A DNA stretch of 64,000 nucleotides from Populus alba (Eukaryota > Streptophyta > Magnoliopsida > Malpighiales > Salicaceae), in assembly GCF_005239225.2 (NCBI RefSeq), contig NC_133298.1:4526001-4590000 (forward strand), read 5' to 3'. Positions within the stretch are counted from its first letter, which is position 1. Each line of letters starts with the position of its first letter. The position numbers and the translations under genes are program-made. The notes under the pieces were generated by a model. That model was not told the DNA's origin. It saw only the letters and a list, made by a program, of their open reading frames with translations, and made no database searches. Shown piece by piece: positions 51,240-63,692 of this stretch.

Positions 51240-53900
51240 TTCAAACAGTAGCTAGGCATAGAGACATCCCGTAAGTAAGGGTGTGTACCATGTTTCAAAA
51301 AAAAAATTAAGTATGTAGAGAGGAATCATGGAGGAGCTCATATTTAGAAAAATTCGTAGGATAGTGAGGTGAGATATAAAAGACTTCATATTTAGAATGT
51401 TTTTCTAAGAAGTCATGAGAAATTTATGGAGAGAAAGATCATACTTAGAAAAATTTCCAAGTGACTAATGGAAACCCATGAAGGATGAGCCTATACTTAG
51501 AAAATATTTTAAAAGGATAAGGAGAACTCAATGAGGGCTACCCTTGACGATGCTCATACTTAGAAATTTTTTTAAAGGGTTGGGGGAAACCCAAGAAAAG
51601 GATGAGGGGAACCCAAGAAGGGTGACCCCTGGTCATACTCATACTTAGAAAATTTTCTAAAGAGCAAATGAGACAGATCCATGAAGGGTGGTTTTATTAC
51701 ACTAGAAAAACCAATTTCATCCATTGGAAAGTGGTTGTGCTGGAGTGGGAGAGGTATGTGACCTCCTTAAGATGACATGAGGCATGAAAGCCCTTAATTA
51801 AAGAAAGATCTACTGAAAAATGGAAGGTTTATAGCCGCTATGATTATGGCGTAGAAGTTTTGGGGTTTGGGAACGGTCAATGGTGTATGAGAGATACATG
51901 ACCTCTCTAGGATGATACGAGATTTAAATGCCCCTACTAGATAATGGTGCCAGTCCGAGACTAGATTGGAGAGGTGGGAGATCCAAGATTAACCCCTAAT
52001 AAATTGACAAGAAGCCCTTATATATCACATAGAGAATGAAGGATCACAAATCAATCCTTAACGAATTGGTGAGAGGCCTCACCTATAGAATGAAGGGTTC
52101 ATGATCAACCCTAGAAGAATTGGAAAGAGGCCTCTAGACCTCACCTGGAGAATGAAGGGTCCATGATTAACCCTTGAAGAATTGGTGTGAGGTCCTTAGA
52201 CATCACTTGAAGGATATGCTAGTCTGAAACTGCACTGGAGAATAGAGATCTGAGATCAACCCTTGACAATGGGTGAGGGGACGTTAGGCATCACCTGGAG
52301 AATGTGTTAGTCTAAGACTGCACTAGAGAGTGAAGGATCTAAGATTAACCCTTAGTGAATTGGTGATGGCCCTTTCCCTAGAGAGCCTAAGTCAATCCCT
52401 TTCTTAAAAAGTATCTGGAAGCCCCCACTTGAGATTTGTAGATAAGAAATATATTTCAGAGATACATTATTTTTATTTCAAAAATGTGCTTACATTTCTA
52501 TTTTAGATTATGCATTATAAGATGATTTGTTGGGCTTAAGAGAGTCTGGAGAGTTTGGCGTGAAATAATAAAATTGGTAACTGAGGTCCATCTTGCGGTA
52601 GTTAAAGGAGCGTGTCTAGAGTATTAGCTATGTGCATAAGTATCGCAATAGCATAGGCGACTCTTAGAGGGACTTGGCGAGTATAGAGTCAGAATACTCT
52701 CCTAGATGTCATTATGCCCAAGCTCTTATGTGTAGTGCAATGAGTTATAGACGTTAGGAGCGACTGATGATGATGGTGATGGGGTCAAGTGTGTTACCAT
52801 AATTGTCAAGACTTGTTAGGGGTAGCAATATTTGATTTTGACCTTGGTTGCCTACACTGCCTGAGTGAGGAGTTGTACTTGACTGGTGAGTTGTTGAAGG
52901 TCTGGTTGAGTAAAAGTTTTTATGGTAATGAGTAGATTTATCTTGCATTCTAACCTATGAATGTCTTAGTTATGTGTCATTGAATGACATGGAAATGTTT
53001 AAAACAAGCCTTAGAAACTCATGGTTTTTTCATCAGTTTCTTATAAAAAGCACCAATTGACAAGTCCTAAAATCCAGGATGCTTAAAAAAAAGGCTGATG
53101 TATTGGATATTTGATTGATCTTTTAGTTCTAGGAACCTGATCCATTATCTATAATTAAGGTATCTGGTAGCTTGATATGAAAAGCCCAAAGAGTTGGTAA
53201 TTGGTAATACGTTGTGCATGGTAATCCAGGTGATCAATAGTTGTGGTAATAACATGTGATATCTAGTAAGTTATGGTGATCGGTACCTGTTGTACTAGCA
53301 GGTGATGCCTGGTAAGTTAGATGATCGGTAGTTGCGGTAGTAGTAGGTGGCACTGGTAAGTTAGGTGATCGGTAGCTATTACTTGCAAAAGGTTTTCTTT
53401 AATAGACGTAGGAACTCCTTAAATGTAAAGTCAGTAACTTTATATAAAGAGAGAGTGCAACGATATTTTGGAGAAATAGACTTTGAAATATGTAATATAA
53501 AAATGTTAAAAAGGAAAAGATTGTGAAAATTTGACTTGAAGAATTCATGGTGTATTTACAACTCATAAATCTTGTATTTTATGGAGATGAAGAGTTAAAA
53601 TGTAATTTTATCATTGTAATATTTTGAGTTATATTCTACTCAAAATAATGCGTATTGAATTAATATAAATTACTGAGGGACTCATGTGGGGGTCCCGAAA
53701 AAATTTCTGACAAGTGTTGGGCTTGGACCCATTAGATATGAAAAATATATTTAAACACGTCGTTTAGATTCAAGCATGTTGGGCTCGGGATGCGTGCCTA
53801 AACCCAAGGGAGTGTAAGGGTGCCCATCCCCCCTACTGGGCATTAGACACTCGCCCAACACTTTATCACACCCATGCACCTATGCCTAGAATAAGCTCAG
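51240..53900. repeat. Block of degenerate tandem repeats, probably retrotransposon untranslated DNA
   Basis: Three families follow one another. At about 51335-51690 a unit built on CATACTTAGAAAATTTTCTAA recurs roughly six times. At about 51950-52400 units of about 65 bases built on GAATGAAGGGTCCATGA and AACCCTT-GAAGAATTGG recur roughly six times, with CACCTGGAGAATG between them. At about 53205-53385 units of about 50 bases built on GGTGATCGGTAG and TGGTAAGTTAG recur about four times. No coding sequence is open. After them comes GTGGGGGTCCCGAAAAAATT and a GC-richer stretch (53690-53930) of a kind I associate with Ty3/gypsy long-terminal-repeat or leader DNA. I could not find gag or pol, so this is a fragment. 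Confidence 0.5.
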
Positions 53901-53929
53901 ATTACCATGCTCGAGCCTCCATTTATATA

Positions 53930-55000
53930 TTAAGCCTAGGTTTGGTAGCTTGAGCCCAATAGATTTTAAGTCTATTTTAAAAGAAAATATTTGGTTTTTT
54001 AAGTATATTTTATTTGGATGCATCACATCAAATAATAATAATGAGATTCTCCTTCGAAACATCGATCATGCTACAAGAATTGGATAAGCGTGATCTTCTT
54101 AAATGTATCCCTCACAATGAAGTAATAAATGAAGACATTATTTATTAAATTGCCTTGTATTAAACTGTTTTTCCTTTGCCCACGGTTCTTTCTTAAAAAG
54201 AAGAAAGAAGATCCATTGCCCATAGTTAAATCTGTTTTATTGTTTTACATGTAAGAGATGTAACAAATATAGTAAATATTCTTTGATTTGTTGCTTTTAT
54301 ATTGTCTACAAGATAGTAAAAGGATCATGTTAGAAAACTTCACAGAGTATTAATGGCCAAAAATGTTGAAAAATTAAAAGTCTAGAAACATAAGGACTTG
54401 GAGCATTTGAAAAAAAAAAAAAAACAGAGAGTAAATAACCCATAAAAATATAAAAATAATAAACCAATGAAAAGTTGAAAAATTCTATATATGTTCCTCA
54501 AAACTTAATTCAGTGTTGTAGACCTATATCTCTTGCAAGGCTTTATCAATATCTCACTTGACCACTTATTAGATTTTTTAAAAGAAAAAACTGAATATAA
54601 AAGCTTTTTCAATATGGTTTTTTTTACATAAAAAATATTAATTACAAATTTAAAAGTTAATGCATGTATTTAATGAGATAAATTAAAAAATATTCGTGAA
54701 AATAAATATATAAAAAATCATTAAAAATAACTAAAGATTAAATTAAAAAAATTAAAAAATAAATATAATTTAAAATATTTGATCTCGCAATATAATTTAT
54801 ATTCTTGATTATATTTAATAATTTTATTTATTATAATTATTTTTTAATTTAAAATAATATTTAATTTAATAAAATAATAATAAAAATTTAGCAAACAACG
54901 CGCTCAAACCAAAAGTAAAAATTAAATCGTATTATATTAAAAAATCAATAAAAAGTGTTTAAAAAAGTCCTCTATTTTAGCAAACAAGAGGCTCAAACCG
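53930..55000. other. A+T-rich intergenic DNA
   Basis: Low-complexity A+T-rich sequence with no recognisable gene. The composition changes sharply at about 55060, where the POPEYE-type promoter begins. Confidence 0.5.
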
Positions 55001-55059
55001 TGTACGAAAAAATCGAAATCAGTCTAAGAAATAATAAATTCAAAGATACCAAATACCAA

Positions 55060-55770
55060 TTAAAGACCAGCCACGTCATCAAATCCAATAAACTCAAAGT
55101 CTCAACATGGACGACACGCGCATCTCGTTTGGATTGTCCTAACCACTCGACACTTTGCCTTTGGCCTTTTCATGGATGCCACGCTCTCCGCTTCCCTTCC
55201 TTATTCCGCTGACGTTTCATCCAAAATCAGATCCCACGTGGACAACTAAAAGTACAAACGTCAAAAAGGAGCACGTGCCAGCCTCGCGCGTCTGGATTCA
55301 ATGCATCCAAATGGCAGATGCTCTCCACGCTCCTTCCTGTCCCGCCACCCACACACGCTCAGAAACCTGTCTCCGCTTGACCCAATTTATCTCTTTATTA
55401 TTGAGTATTATTAATTAATTCGAACAAATCTTATTGTTTTCTCTCGAGCTTGTCTTTCAGCCAACGTTGTTTCAATCAAAGATTTGAAAGCCTGTCATTT
55501 ACTTTTCTTTCTGGGATTTTTTCGGCTCTGATTTTGAGGTACAAGGCTTTGAATTATATGATTATTCGTTATTTTCATCTGGGGTTTTTCGTGTTTAGTT
55601 TGGTTTGGTTTGATTTAATTTTATTTTTTTGAATGAAGGATTGGAAAATGAGAGTGAAATATGAATTGGGTTTTGTTTATTTTTGAGAAATCACTTGAAA
55701 AGGAGAATATTTGATTTTTTTTTTCTAATGGGGTTTTTGCTATTTTGTTTTGCAGATTTTGTTGACTGAG
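55060..55770 (+). promoter_or_regulatory. Promoter and spliced leader of the POPEYE-type gene
   Basis: Contains a palindromic G-box CCACGTGG at 55234-55241, a second CACGTG at 55272-55277 and a G/C-hybrid CCACGTCA at 55071-55078. A leader exon appears to end at 55538 (GAG|GTACAAGG) and resume at 55756 after TGCAG, 15 bases before the ATG at 55771. G-boxes bind bHLH factors; in Arabidopsis, bHLH IVc proteins (ILR3, bHLH104, bHLH115) activate PYE, so a similar input is plausible here. Confidence 0.6.
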
Positions 55771-56715
55771 ATGAGCACGGGCTCGGAGCCTGATGTAACA
55801 GTGGAGGAGGTGACTGGAAATCGGTAGGTTTTAGTTAATTTGGCTGAACTGTAATGCAAATCAAAATAATTTTTATTTTTATTATCATTACTATTTGATG
55901 ATTTAAATTGATGGTGTTTATGGTGTGGAACAGGAGCTTTCCTGCTGGGAAGAACAAGGGGAAAGTCCCGAGAAGAATTCATAAAGCTGAGAGGGAGAAG
56001 CTGAAGCGTGAGCAATTGAATGAGCTCTTTCTTGACTTGGCCTCTGCTCTTGGTAAATTTCTTTTCCCTTTCCTTTTCAGTGGGAACAACTTCTTTTTTA
56101 ATTTTTGTATCCATGAAAAATTGAATGAATCTTTGAAGAATTTTCATTTCTTGAACAGAGTTGAGTGAGCCAAACACTGGAAAGGCTTCTATACTGTGTG
56201 AAACGACTCGGCTATTAAAGGACTTGCTTACACAGATTGAGTCCCTCAAAAAGGATAATGTAGCTCTTTTATCTGAATCTCGCTATGTAACTGTTGAGAA
56301 AAATGAGCTGAGGGAGGAGAATTCTGTCTTGGAAAATCAAATTGGGAAACTCCAGGGTGAACTGGAATCGAGAGTGGCTGTGCAATCAACACCTGTCCTT
56401 AACGTGCCGCCTCCAGAATTTCAGCAACCGCCACATTTTCCAGGAGACTCGTTCAGATTGCCTGCTGTGGATGCTGCTGCTGCTTCTGCGTTGCAGCAGA
56501 CGCCTGCTGTCTTTGTGGTTCCTTTCCATCCTGATCATGTGCAAGGTCTTCCAATGGCCACCTCGAATGTGAGGAAACCACATGCTAGATATCCAACCGC
56601 TGCTGATTCTTGGCCGTCTCAACTTCTTGGAGAGCAGCAAATTGCTAGGAAGGAAGTTCAGTTTAGTGGCAAGGATAGCGGTATCAGTAATCCTGGGGAA
56701 CAATGCCATCCTTAA
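55771..56715 (+). CDS. PYE: POPEYE-type bHLH transcription factor (bHLH47)
   Basis: Three exons: 55771-55823, 55934-56052, 56159-56715; 729 bases, 242 residues (Arabidopsis PYE about 240). The bHLH domain is about residues 28-88: KAEREKLKREQLNELFLDLA, SEPNTGKASILCETTRLLKD. In the basic region Lys35 replaces the usual His, while Glu39 and Arg43 are kept. The zipper-like helix continues (SESRYVTVEKNELREENSVL) to about residue 130, then a Pro/Gln-rich tail with RYPTAADSWPSQLLGEQQ, a PYE-specific ending. PYE is a nuclear repressor of iron-homeostasis genes in roots, acting as heterodimers with bHLH IVc proteins. The EAR-like DLNxxP site of Arabidopsis PYE corresponds here to VLNVPP (residues 137-142), with Asp replaced by Val. 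Confidence 0.95.
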
Positions 56716-57319
56716 CCTTCAAAAAACATGCTAAAGTGTAGTAATTTATAGTAGCGTCATTGCCATTGTGCTTTTGGAGTTGCAGATGATCTGATGTGTT
56801 TGTTTAGCTTCTGCTATTCTGTTTTTTTTTTTTTTTCCATTTCACTTGGTAGTACTTTGCATCAGTTTTCTGCACGCTAAAATGTCAATACAATTGTTGA
56901 TATCGTGTTGCTTTAGAAAGATGACATTGTATAGCCATTGCACACGATATTCAGAGTTATTGAGCTTAGATGAATTGCATACAGATGATACCTGATTAAA
57001 CTTTCCATCATCCATTTTAAAATCTTAAAAAAAAAGGCATGCCCTTATCAGATTGTTTCAATTATAACACAATTCAACAATAATGTGTCGATGTTGTGTT
57101 TTTGGACATTTAACGTTTTTCTTACAAATGCTTAGTGGTGGTGGTAACTACAGTTTTTCTCATGTCTAAGGCCACTCAGTGTTTGCCTTGCCTTCAAGGG
57201 ATAACTGTTCAAATGCTTTGAGAAATATGCCAGAAAGCATAGCAACAGCTGATATTTTACATCGTGGAAGTCTGTGACTGTTAGTTTAAACCATGGGTGA
57301 TGTTGCATTATGGATTCAA

Positions 57320-57640
57320 GATATTGTGGATATTGATCCAGATGAACATGTGAAGGCAATGAATGAGATTAATGCAGCTGCTAGAATGAGGGTTGCAGCA
57401 AATGAGAAAGCTGAAGCAGAAAAAAAATAGTGCAGTTTAAGCGAGCTGCGGGTGATGCTGGTGTCAGTATAGCTAGCAGAGCCATGTTTATGGGCTAAGA
57501 GACAGTGTGCTGGAATTCTCGGTGAATATACGTAGGACAACTTCAATGAATGCCGTGGAGATGGACCTGGGGACTCAGTTCTTGGTTTCAATCCAATTCT
57601 GCTTTCATCCCTCATGACCCTGTTGTCTTCTCTAAAGACA
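57320..57640 (+). pseudogene. C-terminal remnant of a hypersensitive-induced-reaction (HIR) protein gene
   Basis: After an open start the translation reads [20 protein letters not shown] then [15 protein letters not shown] and a stop, which is the C-terminal part of the SPFH/band-7 domain of plant HIR proteins. Further pieces in other frames, RDSVLEFSVN (about 57500) and SAFIPHDP (about 57595), match the conserved end of the same protein in the right order. At least two frame changes and several stops break it. HIR proteins are membrane-microdomain proteins linked to defence responses; this copy cannot make one. Confidence 0.8.
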
Positions 57641-57724
57641 TTGAATGAGGATAATATTCTACATGGCACCTCAATATCGTATTAGACTAAACTAGAATCT
57701 CTTAATTTTTCTGTGAACAGAACT

Positions 57725-58215
57725 TGTTGGCGAAATTCCCGATCAAAGCATGTCTGGGACGATGTTTTTTGAGTCACTTGAACTAGTCATACAACAACAT
57801 GACTGGAAAAAACCCTTAAAGCACTCGAGTGCTGCAGAGTTCTGGTGCCTACAGCTTTCTTGAACATGAACTTTGTGGATCCCAAACTGCACACTGTGGA
57901 TTCGTGGTTTAACTCTTCTGTCAATGTTTGGCTCCTTGGTGATTAAAAGGAGATGGAAGCACAATACATGCCCTTTCAGTTCTCAGGGAGCTTTGATGCA
58001 TCCAGTTTCCTTGCCAACAAACTGTGTGGACTCCCCTAGCAGAGAACTGAACCGATTCGCCTAAAGCTGAAGGTGGAGATCAAGGACAAGAACACAAGGA
58101 AGTTGATGGGTTTTACGTGAGCATGGCACTTGGATTTGTGGTTAGCTTTGGGCAGTATTTGGCTCCTAGGTTATTTAAGAAGATATGGAAGCCCATCTAC
58201 TCTAGTTGAGCTATG
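57725..58215 (+). pseudogene. C-terminal remnant of an LRR receptor-like protein gene
   Basis: Pieces in order but in several frames: VGEIPDQS (last repeat type), SMFGSLVIKRRWKH, GSFDASSFLANKLCGLP (the capping region after the repeats), and EVDGFYVSMALGFVVSF followed by WAVFGS (juxtamembrane and transmembrane segment). These are the signature end of Cf-9-type receptor-like proteins without kinase. The FGSLVIKRRWKH-type segment occurs twice (about 57920 and 58140), so two broken copies or a partial duplication may be present. Stops and shifts make it non-functional. Confidence 0.7.
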
Positions 58216-58717
58216 TTTTACGAGTGTGTTTTATAAAGAAAAAAGAGAAATAAAAGGTTCAGAATATCAAAAAATAGAACAAGAATTATCAGGGAAAAAA
58301 AAGAAAAAAAAATCAGTAAATAAATAAAAACCAAGGACAAATTTTTCAGCAATATGCTTGTTAAGAGAATTTATTTATAAACATATTTTTTAATATAATA
58401 AATATATAAAAAATAATAGGGACTTTAAAAACGAAAAGAAAAAAAGAGGACCTATCTAGAATTAATTTTAATTCATGGACAATAACGAGCTCTTATGAAT
58501 GGGATAAGAAAAAGGAGAAGGCAGTGAAAGATAACTGATGGAAGAAGATGCACTGCCATTACCAATTTAAATGCACAATAGAATCACCTCATTACATGCT
58601 AATTTTCCCTCATGGTCTTCATGGCATATCATCCCTAATTCTGGCTATAAACAGTCTAAGCGCTCTTGCCTTCCTTGCATGTCTGATTCATTCAAATCTA
58701 TCACCTCACTATGTTGA

Positions 58718-61700
58718 TCATTCACTCGTTTGACATCTTGAAACAGTATGAGTTCGGGCTACGGGAGAGGGGCTCCGGAGATCAATGACTGCATACTGAC
58801 TGGTATCAGTAGACAAGGCAGCTCTACAACCAGCATTACGTGGATCTAGTTTTGTATGACTAGCCGTAGTTGAAGCAGTCCTATCTTCTGATATTGCTGC
58901 TTTTGATGACAAGGAGGTGCTCCAGGCAGTATTGCTTCCTGATTCAATGTCAAGCAACAAAGTTTGGAGTTTTAAATCAATTTCGGCCATAGCAAGCCTG
59001 TTTCCCGATTTCTTTGATCCAGGTTTGCGTTGATTTTGTTTCTTTCCCAAAGCTGTTTTCTCCTCAAACTCTGCAATCTTTTCCGGACAAGCACTTGAGA
59101 TAAAGAAAGAAGAAAAATTAATCTTTATAACATAATAGAAAAAAAGAATAAAGATGAAAGACAGCTACCAAAGAAAAAAAATAAAGATAACCATGAAATG
59201 TTACGCATCAAGCAGGTCAGACTAAAGACTGAAAATCCATTTTATAAGTTTTTGAGTTGGTTTTTAAAACATTTTCTATCAATTGCAAAAGGCCAACAAT
59301 CCCATTCCACTCAACACGAATATGCAGCCAAAAATTCTACCAAAATAAAATTCATATAAAGGTGTTAATGAGAAAATGACAACAATAATAGATACCTCTC
59401 TAAGAGATCTGCTGGAACTATGGAGGTTTTAAGTCCATCAAACCCTTCCCACAACACCTCAAAGCATTCTGTTCCCTGAACCTTTCTCTGTTTAACAACT
59501 CCAGATACAGGGCACTTAACTGGTATCTGCCATTGAGAAGGTTTAGCTAGTTGTGTACAAGATAACTGATGGTAAATGAAGACTCAAATTAGCATACCAA
59601 CACCATAGCACACAACCTCATGATAAAACAAATTGTGAGAATAATGTATTAACATATTTCCAGCAATCATGTTTTGACAACAAAATTAGGGTAAATGAAG
59701 TGATTACATTATGCATGATGTTTAAGAAATAAAATAAACTTCTTTCTATATTATTTAGACAGATGTACTTGATCATTGGTATTTTCATCACTACCTTTTG
59801 CAGAGGAAGATTAACTCCTAACTCTGATGAAGTTGATCGCAGATTGGCAAATCTCCGCAAGTCTCTTTCAGCAATTTTTGTAAGGGTGTACTCATCTAAG
59901 CCAAGAAAAGACAATAGCATTAACAAATGAGAAGGGCAAAGGAGGAGCAGAAGAATGCTAACAAATGAATGAATAAATGACATCAGCTACGCATACATCA
60001 CTACATTATCAGAGGGACAGCATATAAGTCAAGAGGACATTGTGTGTGATGCTCCCAAATCCATATATCCATTATTCCTCTTCCCCGCCAAGTTTAGAGT
60101 TAGGACTTTCAAAATTAAAATTTAAAAGACTTTTCAAGAATACATGTTTAACTACTTTTCAAGAATCTGTATCAATTTGAACAAATGAAGCAATTAATGA
60201 ACTTGCTTCCATGAAACAAAATCAGCCACAATTTGATTTGTTGTCAAGACAATAAGCCACCACTTGTACACCATAAAGCCACAGGGGACACATTTTTAAA
60301 TAAGAGAACTTGACCCAAACATTTTTAAACAAAATCAGCCACAATTTCACTGCTGTGCCACTATGTTTCATGAGACTTGACCCAGACAGCCAAATGATGC
60401 TCGCGTAAGAATCTTGCTTCTACATGCAACTGGGTAGTAAGGCAGATAATGCATAGATCCACATGGGAGTGAGTGACTGTGCCAATCAACTGAGAGAAGA
60501 ACCTGTTTTCTCTGGAGGCCACCCAAAGAACTGAGCACATATCCCTTGAAGTTTGAGACGTTGAAATGGATGCTGAGAAAGAACCCTGCACAAGATAAAG
60601 TAATTCATAAGCAAGCTTGCAACAATAGGGGACTGATTGAGAAGCCCAATTACTTGGCCACAGGGTTAATTTACAAGTTTTTATATACTGCTTTTTGAAC
60701 GCTCAAGTTTCTCCAAGAAGACAACTGAAGGCACCTTGGGAGCAACAGGAAGGCTCATGCAATAACTTGCATGAGTACCAAAAACAACTGAATTATGCAA
60801 ACAACTTACCTACAGACTGCATCAGAATCTGCTGGGTGGCACTTGGGCTTCAGATATGCATCAATCACTTGCAAGCACTCATTCTTCCTTTCTGGATTGT
60901 TATCGCTTCCTGCCGCAAGCATTAAAGTGTTTTACAACAAAGTAAGCTGCAATATTCCATCTGATAAAATCAAACTATTTTGACATCATAATTTCCATGG
61001 AAAAACTAGTCATTTGATTTTGGATGCCAAGATAAAAATATGTTCATGTCAACAACCTAGGTAATCTTAAATAACTAATGTAATACAGACTTAAAACTGA
61101 AATTATGAAAAGCAGCCATGCAAAAAATCCACCAGATCAGTATGGAAGTACTAACATTAAGCATGTTGCTTTATCAATAATTTTGGAGTCTCAAACTATA
61201 TCTTAATTCTAGAGACTATTCCTGACTACTTAACTAGATCTAGATCTGAGTTATTGCATTTACTTCAAGCATGAATTTTTTAAAGTACACTTGCAGATCG
61301 TGGTAGCAAAATGTAACTAAAGAAAGGTTCTACTATTTACCATTAAAATGGATTTCACAATCCAGAGAGTTTGTTTTTTTACTGCGCATCTGCTTCTTTG
61401 AAGTTTTTATCTTCTTTGCAAAGGGCAGTCCCTCTGATGCAATTTTTTGAAGGACATTGCTATCTCCAATTGACTTGACAATCTGGCATGCTGACTCCTG
61501 GAAGGGGGGAAATAACGGAAGCATTTGATTACCTAATTGCTAGATAATTGATAGGAATTTGGGAAAAGGACATATGAGTTATTAAAAAACATGAAAATAG
61601 AATACAAAAAGAAACAGAATAACCAAACATACTGGACCTAGACCATGCACTCCTGGAGAGTAATCACTTCCAAGTATAAGGGCTAGCGTGATCTGGAAAA

Positions 61701-63692
61701 AAGATAAATAAGTTAAGAAACTCTAGAATTGAGGCTTGCAGGTAAGACATGCAGAAGACAGACAAAGCAATATAGCTCCTAAATCATATGCTTTTTATAT
61801 GTTCAACTTAGCTGAAAAACAAATCAAATAAACTTTCAATGAGGCACAACATATCATTGCCAAGGAACTGGGTCAGGACAACAAAAAAGAGACTATACAT
61901 GGCACTCTTTCTCTGTCAGTCTCTTTCACACACACATGGCATCATACATGTTGAACTGAGGAATAATAAATCCAAGAAATTAACTTGAGGCCATGGTAAA
62001 ACTATTTTCATCAGAGTCCACTGCCTATTAATGAAGTTGAAATCTTTAATTTAAAAGAGCCACGAACCACCTCTGTAAATGCACTCATTTGATAAGGATG
62101 CATGTTATAAGGAATACACTCAATGCAACAGTAACAAGGTCTACTGTTAGAAATCAACATGCTTCATCTGTTATTGAAAGAAAACACAAACTAGGAAATT
62201 ACCAACGAGTTCCTCCCAAACCCAAGTTTTCTTTCTACTTCTTCCATTTCATAACAAACAACATGTCCTTCTCCTAATTCAACATGAAATGGTTGGCAGT
62301 GTTAGTACTCAATTGAAAGCCAATATTTAAACAGTTCAAGAGTGAAACTGTGAAAGAATCCCTATCCACCCACCAAGGCATATGTCCCTGTACACGGTCC
62401 TTGCACCAAAAAGGAATACATCTGAATCTGAGCTGAAACAACCATCCTGATAATCATTATCATAATGATGAGAAAATTGGCAAGTATTTCCTAATCCAAA
62501 CAGAACTCAAGAGTATAAAATTCCTACTTACACACAATGATTCTGAGTTTAACAATGCACACTGTGCTTCAGCTTCAGCTTCCTCAATGCTGCATTTGGA
62601 AAGAGAGAAGTTATATATATATTACTGTTCAGACCTCTAATATTACTTTCAGCAGAGTAGAGGCAAAAAAGAAAAAGCGCCAACCAAATTCTGTTAAAAT
62701 TACCTATCTAAGCAAGGGATCCCAAGTGCTAATCCAATATCTTTTGCTTCTTTGATCATGCATGAGAACTCTGATCCCATGTTTCTCCGAAGTGAGCATG
62801 CTTTTTGTGAATTTGTTTCATCTTGGGTAACCTACAGCATAGAGAAATCCTTTTCAATTCAAGAACCAGGAGAAACTTCAAAAAAAAAAAAAAAAAAAAA
62901 CATAAAAAGCATCCAACTGCGTACACATGAATAAAAGAAATTGAACATGGCACGGTGACAGTTGCCTACCTCAAGTCCTAAATTCAAGCGCCGACGGTAA
63001 GTGGCTAATTTGATAGCAGGGATTGATCCATCTACCAGACAACAATACAACAAAGCTAGCACAGTTCAAAATTCTTAAAACAAGTAAAACACATACTCCA
63101 TAAATTCACAAACAGTCAACAGCAAATGAGATACTAAAGATTCATAGGTGATTCAATAGCTTCTTTAATCATAATAAAAATATCACCAATACTATTATCC
63201 ATCAAAATTAAATGTCAATTCCCACTTTGCAACAAAGTCACACCTTTAGACTAACTTAACACCCCATTTCATTTCACAAAAATTAAAAACCCAATTTTTA
63301 ATATTGACGGGAAAAATTCAAAGAAAAAGAGCCCACTTAAACAAAGAAAACAAAAATAAATACCAGCAACAAAAATAAGGCTGCAATTCAAAGCAATGAG
63401 AGCTCTTAGGCGATGAAACAGATTCCTAATAGAGGGCTTGTCTTTAACCAATCCGCAGTGCGTTTTTTTTACATTTTGGAGTTGAACCATCCAACAAGAC
63501 AGATCTATACAAACCCTTTTGTTCCTAAAACACAACAAAAACAAGAAATTCAAAAAAGAAACATAAAGCTGTTGTCTTTTTGGTTGCCAGGAAAAATAAA
63601 AGAAAAGAAAGATGAAAACTTCACTGGAGATGGTGAAGCGGCAGGGTCTTCTTGCATGATTCTAAGATGTCCCATAAGTTCTTCACTCCCAT
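58718..63692 (-). CDS. SEND1: Rad2/XPG-family structure-specific nuclease, SEND1/GEN2 type
   Basis: Fourteen coding exons, from 63692-63625, 63524-63364, 63031-62970, 62831-62704, 62589-62532, 62446-62374, 62273-62203, 61692-61633, 61497-61341, 60909-60810, 60585-60503, 59895-59795, 59526-59396 to 59093-58718; 1629 bases, 542 residues, frame kept at every junction. The XPG-N part starts MGVKNLWDILESCKK and has VCIDLSCW with Asp30. The XPG-I part has EEAEAEAQC (142-150) and FSSDSDVFLFGA with Asp166 and Asp168. GSDYSPGVHG (215-224) supplies Asp217 and the helix-hairpin-helix. A chromodomain-like stretch (QGTECFEVLWEGFDGLKTS) precedes a basic, Ser-rich tail with DLRSPSPVARTHTVSR. Arabidopsis SEND1 resolves Holliday junctions and protects telomeres together with GEN1. 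All key acids are present, so activity is expected. This is a nuclear protein. Confidence 0.95.
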
